Assembly: GCA_031310005.1 (NCBI GenBank)
Contig: CM062386.1
Location: 2,976,001-3,040,000, forward strand
DNA: 64,000 nucleotides
Direction: 5' to 3'
From: Dactylellina haptotyla
Taxonomy: Eukaryota > Ascomycota > Orbiliomycetes > Orbiliales > Orbiliaceae
Under the pieces are notes generated by a model that saw only the letters and a list, made by a program, of their open reading frames with translations, searched no databases and was not told where the DNA came from. The position numbers and the translations under genes are program-made. How positions within the stretch are numbered: position 1 is the first letter of the stretch; every line of letters begins with the position of its first letter. Shown here piece after piece: positions 31,448 to 42,366 of the stretch.

Positions 31448-34400
31448 TCAGTATTCACAACCTGTTAAAATGTGTGATAGGATGTCTTGATCGGGGTAAA
31501 ACTCACGCATTCTATCTAATGCCAATGTTATGTTCTTCATTTTCTCCATGTGCCGCTGTCTCTTGTCAAAGGCATCAGTGCTACCCTCTAAACTTGTTGT
31601 TTTTCGTTTTCCCTTCCATTTATTTTCAACCCAACTCGCAATTCCCACCCTGTGGTACTTCAAAGCTGCACTTAATGCTGCATCTCGTATAGTGATATCG
31701 ACGCACAAAAACAGGCCCACAAAGTCCACACGCCCGAGTTTGACCGCTAGCTCTATAACACTTAGAGCCTCGTTTTCTGCGATGTTTTCGACTTTCTCCC
31801 TTGGTTTTCTTGCCTCGAGGCTATCTTCAGGTTTCGAAATCGCACGCGCGTGGATATCGGCTCCGTGTTCGACGAGATATTTGGCAATCAAAATAGAACC
31901 CTTCTCAACCGCGAAGTACAGCGCGGTTCTACCACCGCCCATTATTTGTGCCCTGGCCCAGCCAAATTTCAAAATACGCTGTGGTGCTTTTTCGCGGGGG
32001 TCTGCTCCGTTTTCGATTAGTAGTCTCACACACTGAAGACTCGAGCGCCAAGCTGCAAACTGCAAGGGCGACGGTGTGTCGCTATAGACTTTTCGAGCTT
32101 GGAATGAGAATTTTTCCGGGCAATAATTAGCAAAGCATTCAAGAAGGTAGTAGTCTCCGTACAGTGAAAGTAGCTGTAATATCGTAATAGGCATCTGGAG
32201 GCCCGAGTCATGTTCAAACCCGAGGATAAAGTCCGTGGCCTCAAGATTGTGAGTAAACCCATTTGAGAATTTGATTAATTTTTCGACGGTCTCTCGATAT
32301 CTTTGGTGCTTCATTGGTGATGGATTCGTCCAAATAAGTGTCACAAGAAGTGACGAAAGGTAGTCCGGATCGCCATAATTTTTCTGAAAGGCGGTAAATT
32401 GGTCATCTGCATCGTCGATTTTTTCGTAGAGGTCGAAGATCGGGGGTAGCCTAGCGTCCTGCGCATTTTCTGAAGCGCAGTTCACAAACTCAAATGGCTC
32501 TTCCATGCCGTCTTCAAGATCGAATTCATCATTGATAGATTCAAATTTTGTTTCCCATAGGAGACTAATAGAAGAAAGACATTTGTTTCGCAAAGCTTTC
32601 ACAAATGCAGGAGTAAGAACGAATAATTCCGATGGATTGCAGGTATAAGATATACTAGCATGATTCGCCCCCGCTAATAAAGCTTTGAATGACTCAATCT
32701 CGGCCGTAATATCCGCGGTAAGGGTAAGTTTGCGGCTCTCGCGCCCGAGGTAGCGCTGGTGACTGCTCCTGGACCTCAAAATAGCAGTAAACAATGGAGG
32801 TTCTCCTAGCGAGTTTTCTTCATTAACATTCGCACCAAGTCCAATCAAATCTTTCACTTCACGAAAGTTATTCGTCCAGATGGCGGATTGGAGGCACCTT
32901 TCTAATGATGCCAAAAAGCCGTTTCTCGATACTGTGCTCGGTTTCTCCACGGCGTGAGTGATTCTGATACACCACTCCGCCAGTGCCTCTCCATCATCTG
33001 GCGTGTGCTTTAGATCCTTCGGGATCTTGAAGCATCCCTTGAATTCAACTCTGTGGATCATGTGGAAATAAGCCTCAGTTAGGATGGACTCTATACTCCA
33101 CCCGTAAGTAGCGCATTTCATCTTGAAAAATTCCAGGAGAAATTCCCGTAGCATAGGGCTTCTCAACGCAAAGGACATAGGTAGCAGATCGCGGATCTGA
33201 AATTCTCCCCGCCGACAATCGGGATCCGATGCTTCTTTCTCCACCGCAAGAATCAGACTCCCAAAGTTGTCCTTTCCAATAACATCGCCTAGGAAGATGT
33301 CATGCCTTTCCATGCCCGAGGAAGAACAGCAGTCGAGGAGTTTTAATTGCTCATCCGTCAAATTTAAGTTTGAATAACGAATCAACTTCATCGCTCCTGG
33401 AAAGTCGTTGCGTAGTACAGCTTCCATCACGAGGATATGCAAATTCCTTCGAAATCCAAGACCCAACCGCTCTTCGAGCCCAAGCCCGTTGTCTTTGTCG
33501 TATTCGAGAATGGATTTGCCATAAACAATCTCAAACCCCCTCTCTGCTTCTTTCCAGGATATTTCTGGTGGAAGAAGCATAAACATAGTGTCTAGCTCAA
33601 TCGATGATTTGCAAATGGCGTGGTGGAGAAGAAGGCCTGCTTCAAGTTCCGTTTGAGCGAAAGGTTGATATTGTTCAATCCCGCGAGCGAGAAAATTCAA
33701 TACGTGACCGTGATTAACGCGGTATTTATCGATCAAGCGCACCAAGTCTTTCTGAGTGTGATAAATATATCCCAAACAAACATTCTGGGTTATTTCAATA
33801 AGACCAGTATACCATTTTATCAAAGAATGTCCGCGCGCTGCAATTATATGTGATATAAGATCCCAATCACATCGTAGAATTAAAAGCGGCATGATGTTCT
33901 CAGCCGCCAGTTGTACCGAGAGAGAATCTAATAATAGGAACTCTTTCAGGAATAATCGAAGATTTTGTTCTCTCTGTGAGACAAGAAGAGATGCTTGATC
34001 GCCTGTCTGAAAACCGAAGCCCATTTCTTGTAACAAATCGTCTAGCTCCGCGACGCTGAGAATACCGTTGGACAAATAGTAGGGCACGTCCCACAGCGAA
34101 CTTGCGATTTCGAAGTCCTGGCCGTTGAAAATTCTGAAGAATTCATTGCCTGTCTTTTTTAAAATTTCTGAAGAAGCCTCTGACCAAAGTCGTGCAAACT
34201 CGTCGAAAGGCAAGGCACTAAAAATTGATGTCGGCACTTCGTGATGGATCGCCTTATTATTTATTATGGCGTAAGCCTCCACCCTACCAGACGAGTAGGG
34301 TATCTTTGGGTCTATGATTATCTCTGCCCAATAATTCCATTACTAATAACGTCGAAAACAAACCACCATTGCGCACGAGATTTTACTTACGCGATAGTGG

Positions 34401-34863
34401 CGCATTAAAGATTTTCTTGGTTAGAAGACCGCGTCTCATGAGGTTTCTTTTGACAGTATCTGGATCAACATGGCGCCCATTGAGCTTGACCATAGTCTGC
34501 AAGTTTGATCCTTCACAAGCCAAAAAATACCCGGAAAGTTGTTCCCACTCTTCCTGTTTCAGGTTATATCGACAATCTTCCCGAGAAAGATAGTTTTGGT
34601 AGTCTCTCTGGCTTTAACAAACAACCATTAGATAATGCGATATCAATAAATTTTTCTTACAGAATTTGAGAGACTTACCTAGCACCGATATTGAAAATTG
34701 CTTCCATGGCTTCGGAAGTCTGCTTTACATCATACCTGCATCCAAAACGAAAGAATTTGATTTCTTTTTCATATTCATTCAATTTATGAGTGAGAGGTTG
34801 GCTACAGGCGGCAGAGCTGACCCCACGTCTCTTATTGACTCGGCTGCCGGTGATAGAAGGCAT
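31448..34863 (-). CDS. Clr5-like N-terminal domain protein with ankyrin repeats
   Basis: Three exons: about 34863-34679, about 34600-34390 and about 34325-31448. The long third exon alone codes for over 940 residues, total about 1,090. The N-terminal part (FFRFGCRYDVKQTSEAMEA..., RYNLKQEEWEQLSGYFL..., VKRNLMRRG) resembles the Clr5 domain of fungal proteins and the helical segment after it. The middle is a long helical, repeat-like region without a named domain. The C-terminal third has ankyrin repeats: EVKDLIGLGANVNEENS, PLQFAAWRSSLQCVRLLIE, TALYFAVEKGSILIAKYLVE and VIELAVKLGRVDFVGLFL. Clr5/ankyrin proteins are a large lineage-specific fungal family of unknown function, perhaps chromatin- or immunity-linked. 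The intron 1 acceptor is the unusual gag, chosen because it alone keeps frame. No NACHT ATPase domain is seen. Confidence 0.65.
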
Positions 34864-36700
34864 ATTGAGTATTTGATAACGATTTACACTACCTCGTATT
34901 AGTCAAAAGAATACTTCAATACTCCTGCTAGTAGATAACACGATGGTACCGGTAGGTCGCAAATTTGTTACAAGATTGGAAGTAGTTGACCTCTGGGTTG
35001 ATAGACTAACTGCAACACAAGTTCCGCAAGGCTGAACGAAGTTAAGCTAGCGGTTGATTTAGGTATACATCTGATTCGTAGCCCTAACCTGCGATCTACC
35101 CATACAAAATTTTTATTAGAATTTTGTGATTGGTGAGAAAGAATGGCGGATGGATTGTGTTGGTATGGTGCCACGTATTATATTATAGCTCATAATCGTG
35201 AGTTGCCTACCAGACAGCAGGAGGGACGAGCTGGTTTAATACTCACCTATTGAGATTACCAGGCCCGAAAAAATGAGGGTGGGTGAACCAATTCAAAAGT
35301 GGATTGTCCAATCAGATCGTGCATGGAATTTGGTCGTATCCAATCAGCAGGCAGGTGCTCTCTCCATACATTTTGGTTGCAAACCTGGCCTGGCCAGGCC
35401 GCTGTTTGTCCAACACAATCGAGACCGACTGATTCTATACAAGATACTTTGTGTTTGTCTGACTTCCCAAGGCCAGAACAGTTTAGTGGGTTCAAGTTCG
35501 AGCAGGCTTGATCTTGTACCTACATCGGCAGCACAACTTTATCTAGCACAAATTGATGAGATTCGAGACTAAGCGACGTCCAGATAATGCAAGTCATTAA
35601 TATTAAGTAGATGATCAGGTCGCACGACAAGAATCCTGGCCCTATTACAAAATTTATGATATAATTTATTTATGATGATCGCAGTAGGTTCTTAAGAACC
35701 CTAACGCACCTGCATACTTCAATATGGTCATCTAATTTACGATGGGGTTGATCAAGATCTTGGAAGATCTCCTAGGAATATGGAGTTCAAATCTTTAGGG
35801 CATCTGCTTTTGCTCCTAATCTTTCTACATGCTGTAGGTAATAAGCTACCGATGATAGAAGCCTTGAATTCTACAAAGTAGTAGGTATCACGTGTTTTCC
35901 TGCCAACTCATGCATGGTTGCACAAGCTTGCAAGCAATATCTTGCGCCAGATACCTCGTATCATTGGTCCACTAGTTCGCAATTTTCGAAAAATCCATTT
36001 AAAACCGAGCTTCCGTTTTAAATAAGTCGCGATGAGTACCACCTCGTAGACTGTTGATCTCCTGTAACATTCTGTTTAAAAGTACTTCAATCTTAATATC
36101 TAGTATATTGGTCACAAAATTATACACGTAGATAGTTAATCAGACCGAGTCCACTGTTCCCCCCGGTTCTCTTTGTATTTAGGCTAAACTCTACACTTAA
36201 TCTTTCGAAATTGATGGCTTTTAGATCTGTGATTTTTGTAGCCTTGTGTTGAGCCCGACACATCCTCGAGTTAGTCCAGAGCCGCCTTAAGGTGGAAGTT
36301 GGTGGAAGGTGATGTTGGGCTGGCGCATTCACTGAAGAAAGGTGAATTTGGGCTAAATTATAAACCGGAATCTATAATTTCCAATGTTGAAGACTAGATT
36401 TGCTCTCTCTTATCAAGGGAAATGTACACAAGCTTTGCGTTGCGGCCATGCACAGAGCTGCAGAGCTAACGTTATCACCGCCAAGGTGCGGAGTAACGAG
36501 GCTGTAACAAAGGAGCATTCTCATTTTGATATAGGCTATCAGTAACAGCGTTCGTACAGCTCTATCGACAAAGTGGATATAATATCAATCACAAGTGCTC
36601 TAATGGATTCGTTTGATAGAGTGTATTTTGATTGCATATTTCCATTAAAAAGACTCAAAAGATTTCAATAATATACATAATCGAGCGCTAAGATACCTTC
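34864..36700. other. Intergenic between divergent genes
   Basis: 1.8 kb, the shared upstream region of the minus-strand ankyrin gene and the plus-strand membrane protein gene. Frames at 35256-35572 overlap on both strands and have no domain. Nothing else is recognised. Confidence 0.5.
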
Positions 36701-37834
36701 TTGGGAGAAGTGTATTTTTCGATATACTATCTCTTGGAATTCAACGTAGCGGAGGAAATGCTTTTTTTAAATTGTCTCCACCTGATGCTCTTGTCTTTTC
36801 TCTTGCTCCTCTCCGCAACTCCGGCACTCGCTTCCACCGGAGGAGGGGTGACGGTCGACACCACTGGTTTCTGGCTCAGCTTTACTCTACTGGTAATCAT
36901 TAGCGGCATAGAAGCCTTTTCCTCGATCATCTGGATGCGCATTCACATATCCTCTGATGCAATCCATCCCGCCAAGGTCTCCTACTGGGTCTGCGGCCGC
37001 GAGATAGATCTTGGAACCGGAAACAACGAGACAGAAGATGCAGTAGTATTTAGCCAGCATCATCACGTCGCTTCAGACGATAAATCTGACGAGCACGCGT
37101 CCGGCTATTCGCGCGCTTATCCAATGGGGAGCTCAGCCTCAAACAAATCTTCATTTTCTCCTTTCACTGGTATCACGATCAGTCATACCTACCCACGCAA
37201 GGATGGAAGTGACACAGTAATCGATAGGTTTGGGTGTATCAAATTCGTACCCTACTTGTTGATCCGGCGCTTCGACCCGACGACTGGTTTAAGATCACCG
37301 ATCAACATCTTCGGTGTTTTCTGCTCTTTGTTTCGACCAAGTGAGCGTTCGTGGGGCAATCTGTGCAAGGACCTGATCCATATAGTTGTGGCGTTAGCGG
37401 ACATATCGCTTGGTATTGCAGGACTTGTGCTGAATCCCGAGGCGCCGGGGAAACTTTGGGACATTATCAAAGATCCACACGCACCGATGTCATTTGAGAA
37501 CTACTCTACTGTGTTCTTGCTGTACTGGATACTGGGGGCCATATTAGGGTTTTTCATACCTGCTCTCCGAAAACAAACCCTCAAGAAGCAACATTTTGGG
37601 TGGCCGGCGTTAATAGTCTACGGGGTCGCAAGCCTTGCTAACGTCGTGCTTTTGGGGCTGGGTCAGTGGAAGATTGGTGTTGCGAATAAGGAAGAGATGG
37701 AATGGACTCCCATGCTTAGTTACTGGATTGGTGCTGCTACTGGGGTGAGCATCTCCTTTTTCGGTCTTGAACTCTCCTCTATCTGCGGTCTTATAGGACT
37801 GGGGTTCATGCTAAAGCATAATTTTCAATCATAA
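36701..37834 (+). CDS. Polytopic membrane protein, unknown
   Basis: A frame of 377 residues; the likelier start is the in-frame ATG at 36758, which opens a signal-peptide-like sequence (MLFLNCLHLMLLSFLLLLSATPALA), giving 358 residues. After it come a TM segment (GFWLSFTLLVIISGIEAFSS), a long loop (about residues 85-215) rich in His/Ser/acidic residues, then four more hydrophobic segments: IHIVVALADISLGIAGLVL, FLLYWILGAILGFFIPAL, ALIVYGVASLANVVLLGLG and YWIGAATGVSISFFGLELSS. The C-terminus is short. I do not recognise the family; lineage-restricted fungal proteins of this type are common. No enzymatic motif is visible. Confidence 0.65.
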   Translation: MGEVYFSIYYLLEFNVAEEMLFLNCLHLMLLSFLLLLSATPALASTGGGVTVDTTGFWLSFTLLVIISGIEAFSSIIWMRIHISSDAIHPAKVSYWVCGREIDLGTGNNETEDAVVFSQHHHVASDDKSDEHASGYSRAYPMGSSASNKSSFSPFTGITISHTYPRKDGSDTVIDRFGCIKFVPYLLIRRFDPTTGLRSPINIFGVFCSLFRPSERSWGNLCKDLIHIVVALADISLGIAGLVLNPEAPGKLWDIIKDPHAPMSFENYSTVFLLYWILGAILGFFIPALRKQTLKKQHFGWPALIVYGVASLANVVLLGLGQWKIGVANKEEMEWTPMLSYWIGAATGVSISFFGLELSSICGLIGLGFMLKHNFQS

Positions 37835-38041
37835 TTATACTCAGACCTAAAGAATCATTTTATTTAACTGTTGAGGGTAGTACCGAGATCTTTGCGACAG
37901 GCTTTCCTTCAATTAAACACAGAGTCTTATTATATTTTGCTTTATATACAATAATATCTAGCGGTAATTAGGGGCAAATTTTAGTGATAAAGGAGTTCAG
38001 AGCCATTCAGATTGTTACAAGAGCATATGAGTTTACGGTTA

Positions 38042-39751
38042 CTAAACTTTATGTTGTCTGATAAAGTTATTTAGCAACTCTAGGACCACTTTTGGTTTGT
38101 GAACATCTGCAGCGTGACCAGCACCAGCTACTTTCACAAAACTCAATCCTGCTGCGCTCTTTGCCATTCCGGCTTCCTTTCCTGCCGCTTTCCACTTTTG
38201 AAGTTTGGCATTCTTGTATTCAGCCTGACCTGGCCACTCCAACGCCTCGGTCCACTCCAAATTACCTATCCAGTTACAAGCATAATCGGCATCACCCGCA
38301 TATATCAACACCGGGATATGTTTCAATATCAAAGGCATACTTCTTTGAAGCGGTAGAGCGTAATCTCCCGAGGCGGCGAAGTTTTGAGCGACGGCAGTGT
38401 TCGTACACCCTCTATACTTCTTACCTTCTGCACCGAGCAATTTAAGATTCGTTTCCGAGGATAAAAACTTTTCGATTTCGGTTCTTAGCTTACGGTTTTC
38501 TTCTGCAGTGTCAGCTTTTATGGGTAGACATTGCGCACTGAGAGCACTGGGCAAGGTTGCTTTTGAACCTTTGGCGAGAATCTGTTCTACTGCCGGTACT
38601 GGTCTTTTGACCTGCCTTTCGGTCAAGCTAGCGATGATACGAGCCGAGTGATTTCCTTTGTTTGTCAACGCGCTTAGATCTCTTTTTGGCTTACTGGGCT
38701 TATCCCTCACGTCGTACTGGTTTACTCCAGTTCTCATCATCGGCTGTGTCACCAAGTTTGACTCGCAAAAACTGCTGGCAGCCGTGCATGGTTCTCGCCG
38801 TTTGTCTTCCGGAGCGTCGTAGCATCTTTGAACCAGTGCCTTGCATTGTGCCGTGTTGGTGTGCAGCTTATCGCATTCAGCCTTGTCGAAAAGCGCTTTG
38901 TATTTACCTCCATCGCCGCAAGCCATTTTCTCAAACGATCCATATTGGATAAGGGGGTCTGTCCATCCGTTAGCGATAGAGATAGACCTCAAATTGATAC
39001 CCGATTGCTCGGAGAGTATCTTCTCAGCAAGAGCGGGCACATAGTGGCCTCCATACGATATGCCGTGAATATGAAACGGTAGTTTGCTGTACTCTGGGAA
39101 CTTTGTGAAGAATAGTTTCAGAAATGCGAGCGCGTCCCTTGCAGAGTCCGCTGTGCTACCGACAGTCTTCCCGTATGAGAAACCAACGTTTACGGGTTGG
39201 TCGAGGAATATGACTGAGGCTTGAGAGTTCCAAGAGCCCTTCTTATTCCTTTCTGGTACGCCCTTAGTGGTCATTTTGGATGGACCTAGCGATCCGAAAA
39301 TTGGGACGAGGGACGATGAACCGGGGCCTCCATTCAACCATAGAATGATAGGGTCTTCTTTCGGTTTGTTTCTGGATTCGAAAAACCCTGTAAATTCGTT
39401 CGGATTAGCTTCGACATTCTAATTTCAGAAATCAGAATCAAATAATGGGTAAAGCTTACAATAGAATAAATGTTGATCGCTGTCTTTATTATCTAAGTAC
39501 CCGCTATATTGCTTCACGTCATCAACATTCAGGTCTTTGGGGTTTGGTTCTACTCCACGGAGACTATAGTGATGTAGGAGAGTATCTCGTTTGGCGATCG
39601 GACCAGCCGACTCACCGGATACGTGAAAGTCCCAGAAATCATCAGATCTCCGAGTATAGTTATTTGCAATCCCTGAAACGGGGAAACTGCCTGGTGCTGG
39701 AAGTGCGTGAGTTAGTGCTAATAAGCACGAGACACTTATGAGTGATCTCAT
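38042..39751 (-). CDS. Carboxypeptidase Y-like S10 serine carboxypeptidase with altered substrate-binding residues
   Basis: Exon 1 is 39751-39460 and exon 2 is 39387-38042, 545 residues. The start at 39751 opens a signal peptide (MRSLISVSCLLALTHALPAP). The acceptor at 39388 is the one that joins HLFY|WFFESRN, the conserved CPY-like segment; a nearer acceptor breaks the frame. Seen: LWLNGGPGSSS (oxyanion region; usual PGCSS), the nucleophile in GISYGGHYVPALAEKI, Asp in YAGDADYACNWIGN and His in VAGAGHAADVHKP, so the Ser-Asp-His triad is complete. Two positions differ from CPY: the Glu before the nucleophile Ser is Ile, and the Glu of the F-E-L-G-P-S segment is Ser (IFGSLGPS). In CPY these glutamates bind the peptide C-terminal carboxylate. 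Vacuolar or secreted. Substrate preference is likely changed. Confidence 0.85.
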
Positions 39752-40757
39752 GGTAAAGCGATTGGGTAGAATTAAAATAAAAGTAACAAGTCGAAAAGAA
39801 TTATATGATGACTGAATTAAAAGACTAATTTTGAAAATAACTGCATGTGAGAATTGGCATAATTTATCAATGGAAGTGAATAAGTGGGTCTGAACTTTAT
39901 ATAACTGTCGATGGGCGAGTGCCGTAGAAAACCTACATATTTTTGTCATGAATAGCAGTAGAATTAATGGTGTTTCTGAAATGAACTATTTGCTTCACAG
40001 TGCATATCTCAAACCAGTTTGTTACAACAAGAAAGAACCAACAAGTGCCCTTTAGTGGTGTGTCAGGCTGGGACTAGCACTAGATTAGCCAGAAGACTTC
40101 TCTTATGTGGTAGTAAGTCTCCTTGACTAACCGGAATATGGAGTTGTCTGCACCTGGAAGCATCGCCCTTGTTTCAAAAGCTTGGTGTTATTATGATTCA
40201 ATAAGACACACAGTTATTCGAACACACTCCAGTTGCTCAAGCCATCGGGCCTCATCCAATTGTATTGTGCGCCACTGTGGCGCAACAGCCACAGCATAGT
40301 TATATGTGAGTTGTGTTTAGTATCTACTTGTAGCTACTTCCCGGCGGAAACCTCGACCGTATGAATCATGAATGCCAATGACTAACAGTAGGTACCGGCC
40401 ATCCCGATCACGGTACCGTGGTACGAGCACGCATATGGCATATGGCGGTGGCTAGTGTGAAGGTTTGTTCATGATGATTCATCGGAATGCATTCGGCGAG
40501 GCGCTAATACGGTCTCGGAGGACACAACACCCCGCGGTTCCGACAGCGTCCTGGCGCTATCAGTGCCGACAGCATTGGAATGGAAACCATCTCGATACTG
40601 CCGACGACGGGAATATAAAAAGTAGACTTCCCGTGCACATTTGGCTCGGTAGAATTGCAAATAAGTCTTATACATCAATTGAATATCCAAATCTTTCTTA
40701 GATAATCCTCAACCTTCAGAAATCTAGCTTTCTCTTATTACCGCCACTCAAACTTCT
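39752..40757. other. Intergenic between divergent S10 and Rei1 genes
   Basis: 1 kb shared upstream region. A 12-bp perfect palindrome, cacggtaccgtg, lies at 40409-40420. No ORF with recognisable content. Confidence 0.5.
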
Positions 40758-41916
40758 ATGGTGACAGCGACAACTACAGCTACAACATCTACAACGACAA
40801 TGGCGACTTCACAACCCTCATTGAGGTCGTGGGGATGCAATACCTGCGGCCTCTCCTTCGATGATGGACTCGCCCAGAGACAACACATGAAAGAACCGTG
40901 GCAGTATGTTTTTCTCTTTCAATTCCCCTCTTCAACGTGGGTACTAACGTGGTGGCAGCGTTTACAACATAAAGCGGCGAATAGCTTCACTGCCGCCAAT
41001 ATCCTCAGAAATCTTTCATGAGAAAGTCCAGCCACAGGCTGCAACCGTCGAAGAAGACGCCAATCAAGAAAGCAGCGAGGAGGGCTCCTCCTCCGAATCT
41101 GACCAAGATACTGTTTCTCCATTGCAGTGTCTGTTCTGCCAGCAGGAATCTAAAGATAATGACGACGTGGAGGGCGCTCTGGACCACATGCTCGTAGCAC
41201 ACGGTCTATTCATTCCGCAGCAGGAATTGATCTCAGATATGGAGTCGTTTCTGAAATACCTTGCCACTCAGATTCGCGTTTGGCACGAATGTTTATACTG
41301 CGGGACAACGCGAGACTCCACCCCGGCAATCCAAAGCCACATGAGAGACACGGATCACTGCATGCTAAATCTGGAGCGGGAACCCGAACTGCTTGAATTC
41401 TGGGAGAATGAGCTGGGCGAGGAAGAGCTCACCAAACGAGAGCAATTCGGTCTGATCAAGAGAGAGGGCGTGAAAGTTGCCTCTTCCAAAGAGGAAATTC
41501 AGCTCTCCTCCGGAAAGGTGATAACATCCAAACATGGCCCGTCTAAGAAAGCAAAGGCGGTAAAAGAACGAAGGAAATCCCGGTTAGCATTAGCATCGGC
41601 CGAAGCTACTGCGTCCACGCAACCAGAAATCCCCGACAGCCTTATCAACGTCACCCCTCCGCAACACAATGCAAAACCGAAAGGCCATGCGGGTCGCCAG
41701 CTAGCGCGGAGAGACGAGATGAGCATAGCGGGCCTCAATCCTCAGCAGCGACAGGCACTCATGGTGGCGGAGAAGAAGTCCCAAAAGCAGGAAGAGGTCG
41801 CGACACGGGCGAAAGAGTGGGCTAATAATCGGAAAGCGAATAAGCAGAAGCACGATCAGGCTTACGGGCCATTGTCGTGGGCTAAAGCAGGTCTTCATAA
41901 TCTACTGCCTAGGTAG
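40758..41916 (+). CDS. REI1: Rei1/Reh1-type cytoplasmic 60S ribosome biogenesis factor
   Basis: Exon 1 is 40758-40903 and exon 2 is 40959-41916, 367 residues; the intron carries a ctaac branch site. The first zinc finger WGCNTCGLSFDDGLAQRQHM runs across the splice into KEPWHVYNIKRRIASLPP, the hallmark of Rei1 (yeast: H-Y-K-S-D-W-H-R-Y-N-L-K-R). A second finger pair follows: LQCLFCQQESKDNDDVEGALDHMLVAHG and HECLYCGTTRDSTPAIQSHMRD. The C-terminus is basic and ends YGPLSWAKAGLHNLLPR, similar to the Rei1 tail that enters the peptide exit tunnel. Rei1 works with Jjj1 to release Arx1-Alb1 from pre-60S particles in the cytoplasm. The Thr-rich start is unusual but short. Confidence 0.92.
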
Positions 41917-42366
41917 ATATTACAAGAGGGCGTTCGCTTATATCTTATATCCTTCTTTTTAGCTTGATGCGTTAATTCTTACTTGGGTTGACCCAAGATT
42001 TAGCGGCGCCTTTACAGTTGTACATTTTACCATAGTGATGCTCTCGGTCTGGTGTTTATTAGCAGGCGTTCGGATGAGGAATTGCATTGTATATACCGAT
42101 AATTTATTTTTCTTTTTAAATTTGCTTTCAGATGGAGAGGTTTAAAGCCCTATACTGGAGCTCTTGCGTAACCCAGTTTCTTTGTTCGTCAGTCAGCTCT
42201 TGTGTCACTCTAAAGAGCTGTCCGGCCTCCACCACTAATGTCAGTATCGGGACCAAACCAAACGTTGCAAGTTTAGTTTCCTTGTAGACTGCACTAATAT
42301 CTCGCTAGCCTCAAGACTTCCAAGACTTTCAACTCAACTATTCCACAATCAAGACGATCATATAAG
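41917..42366. other. Intergenic downstream of Rei1
   Basis: 450 bp: the 3' flank of Rei1 and the 5' flank of the 42367 gene. No extra feature seen; T-rich tracts near 42100-42125. Confidence 0.5.
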
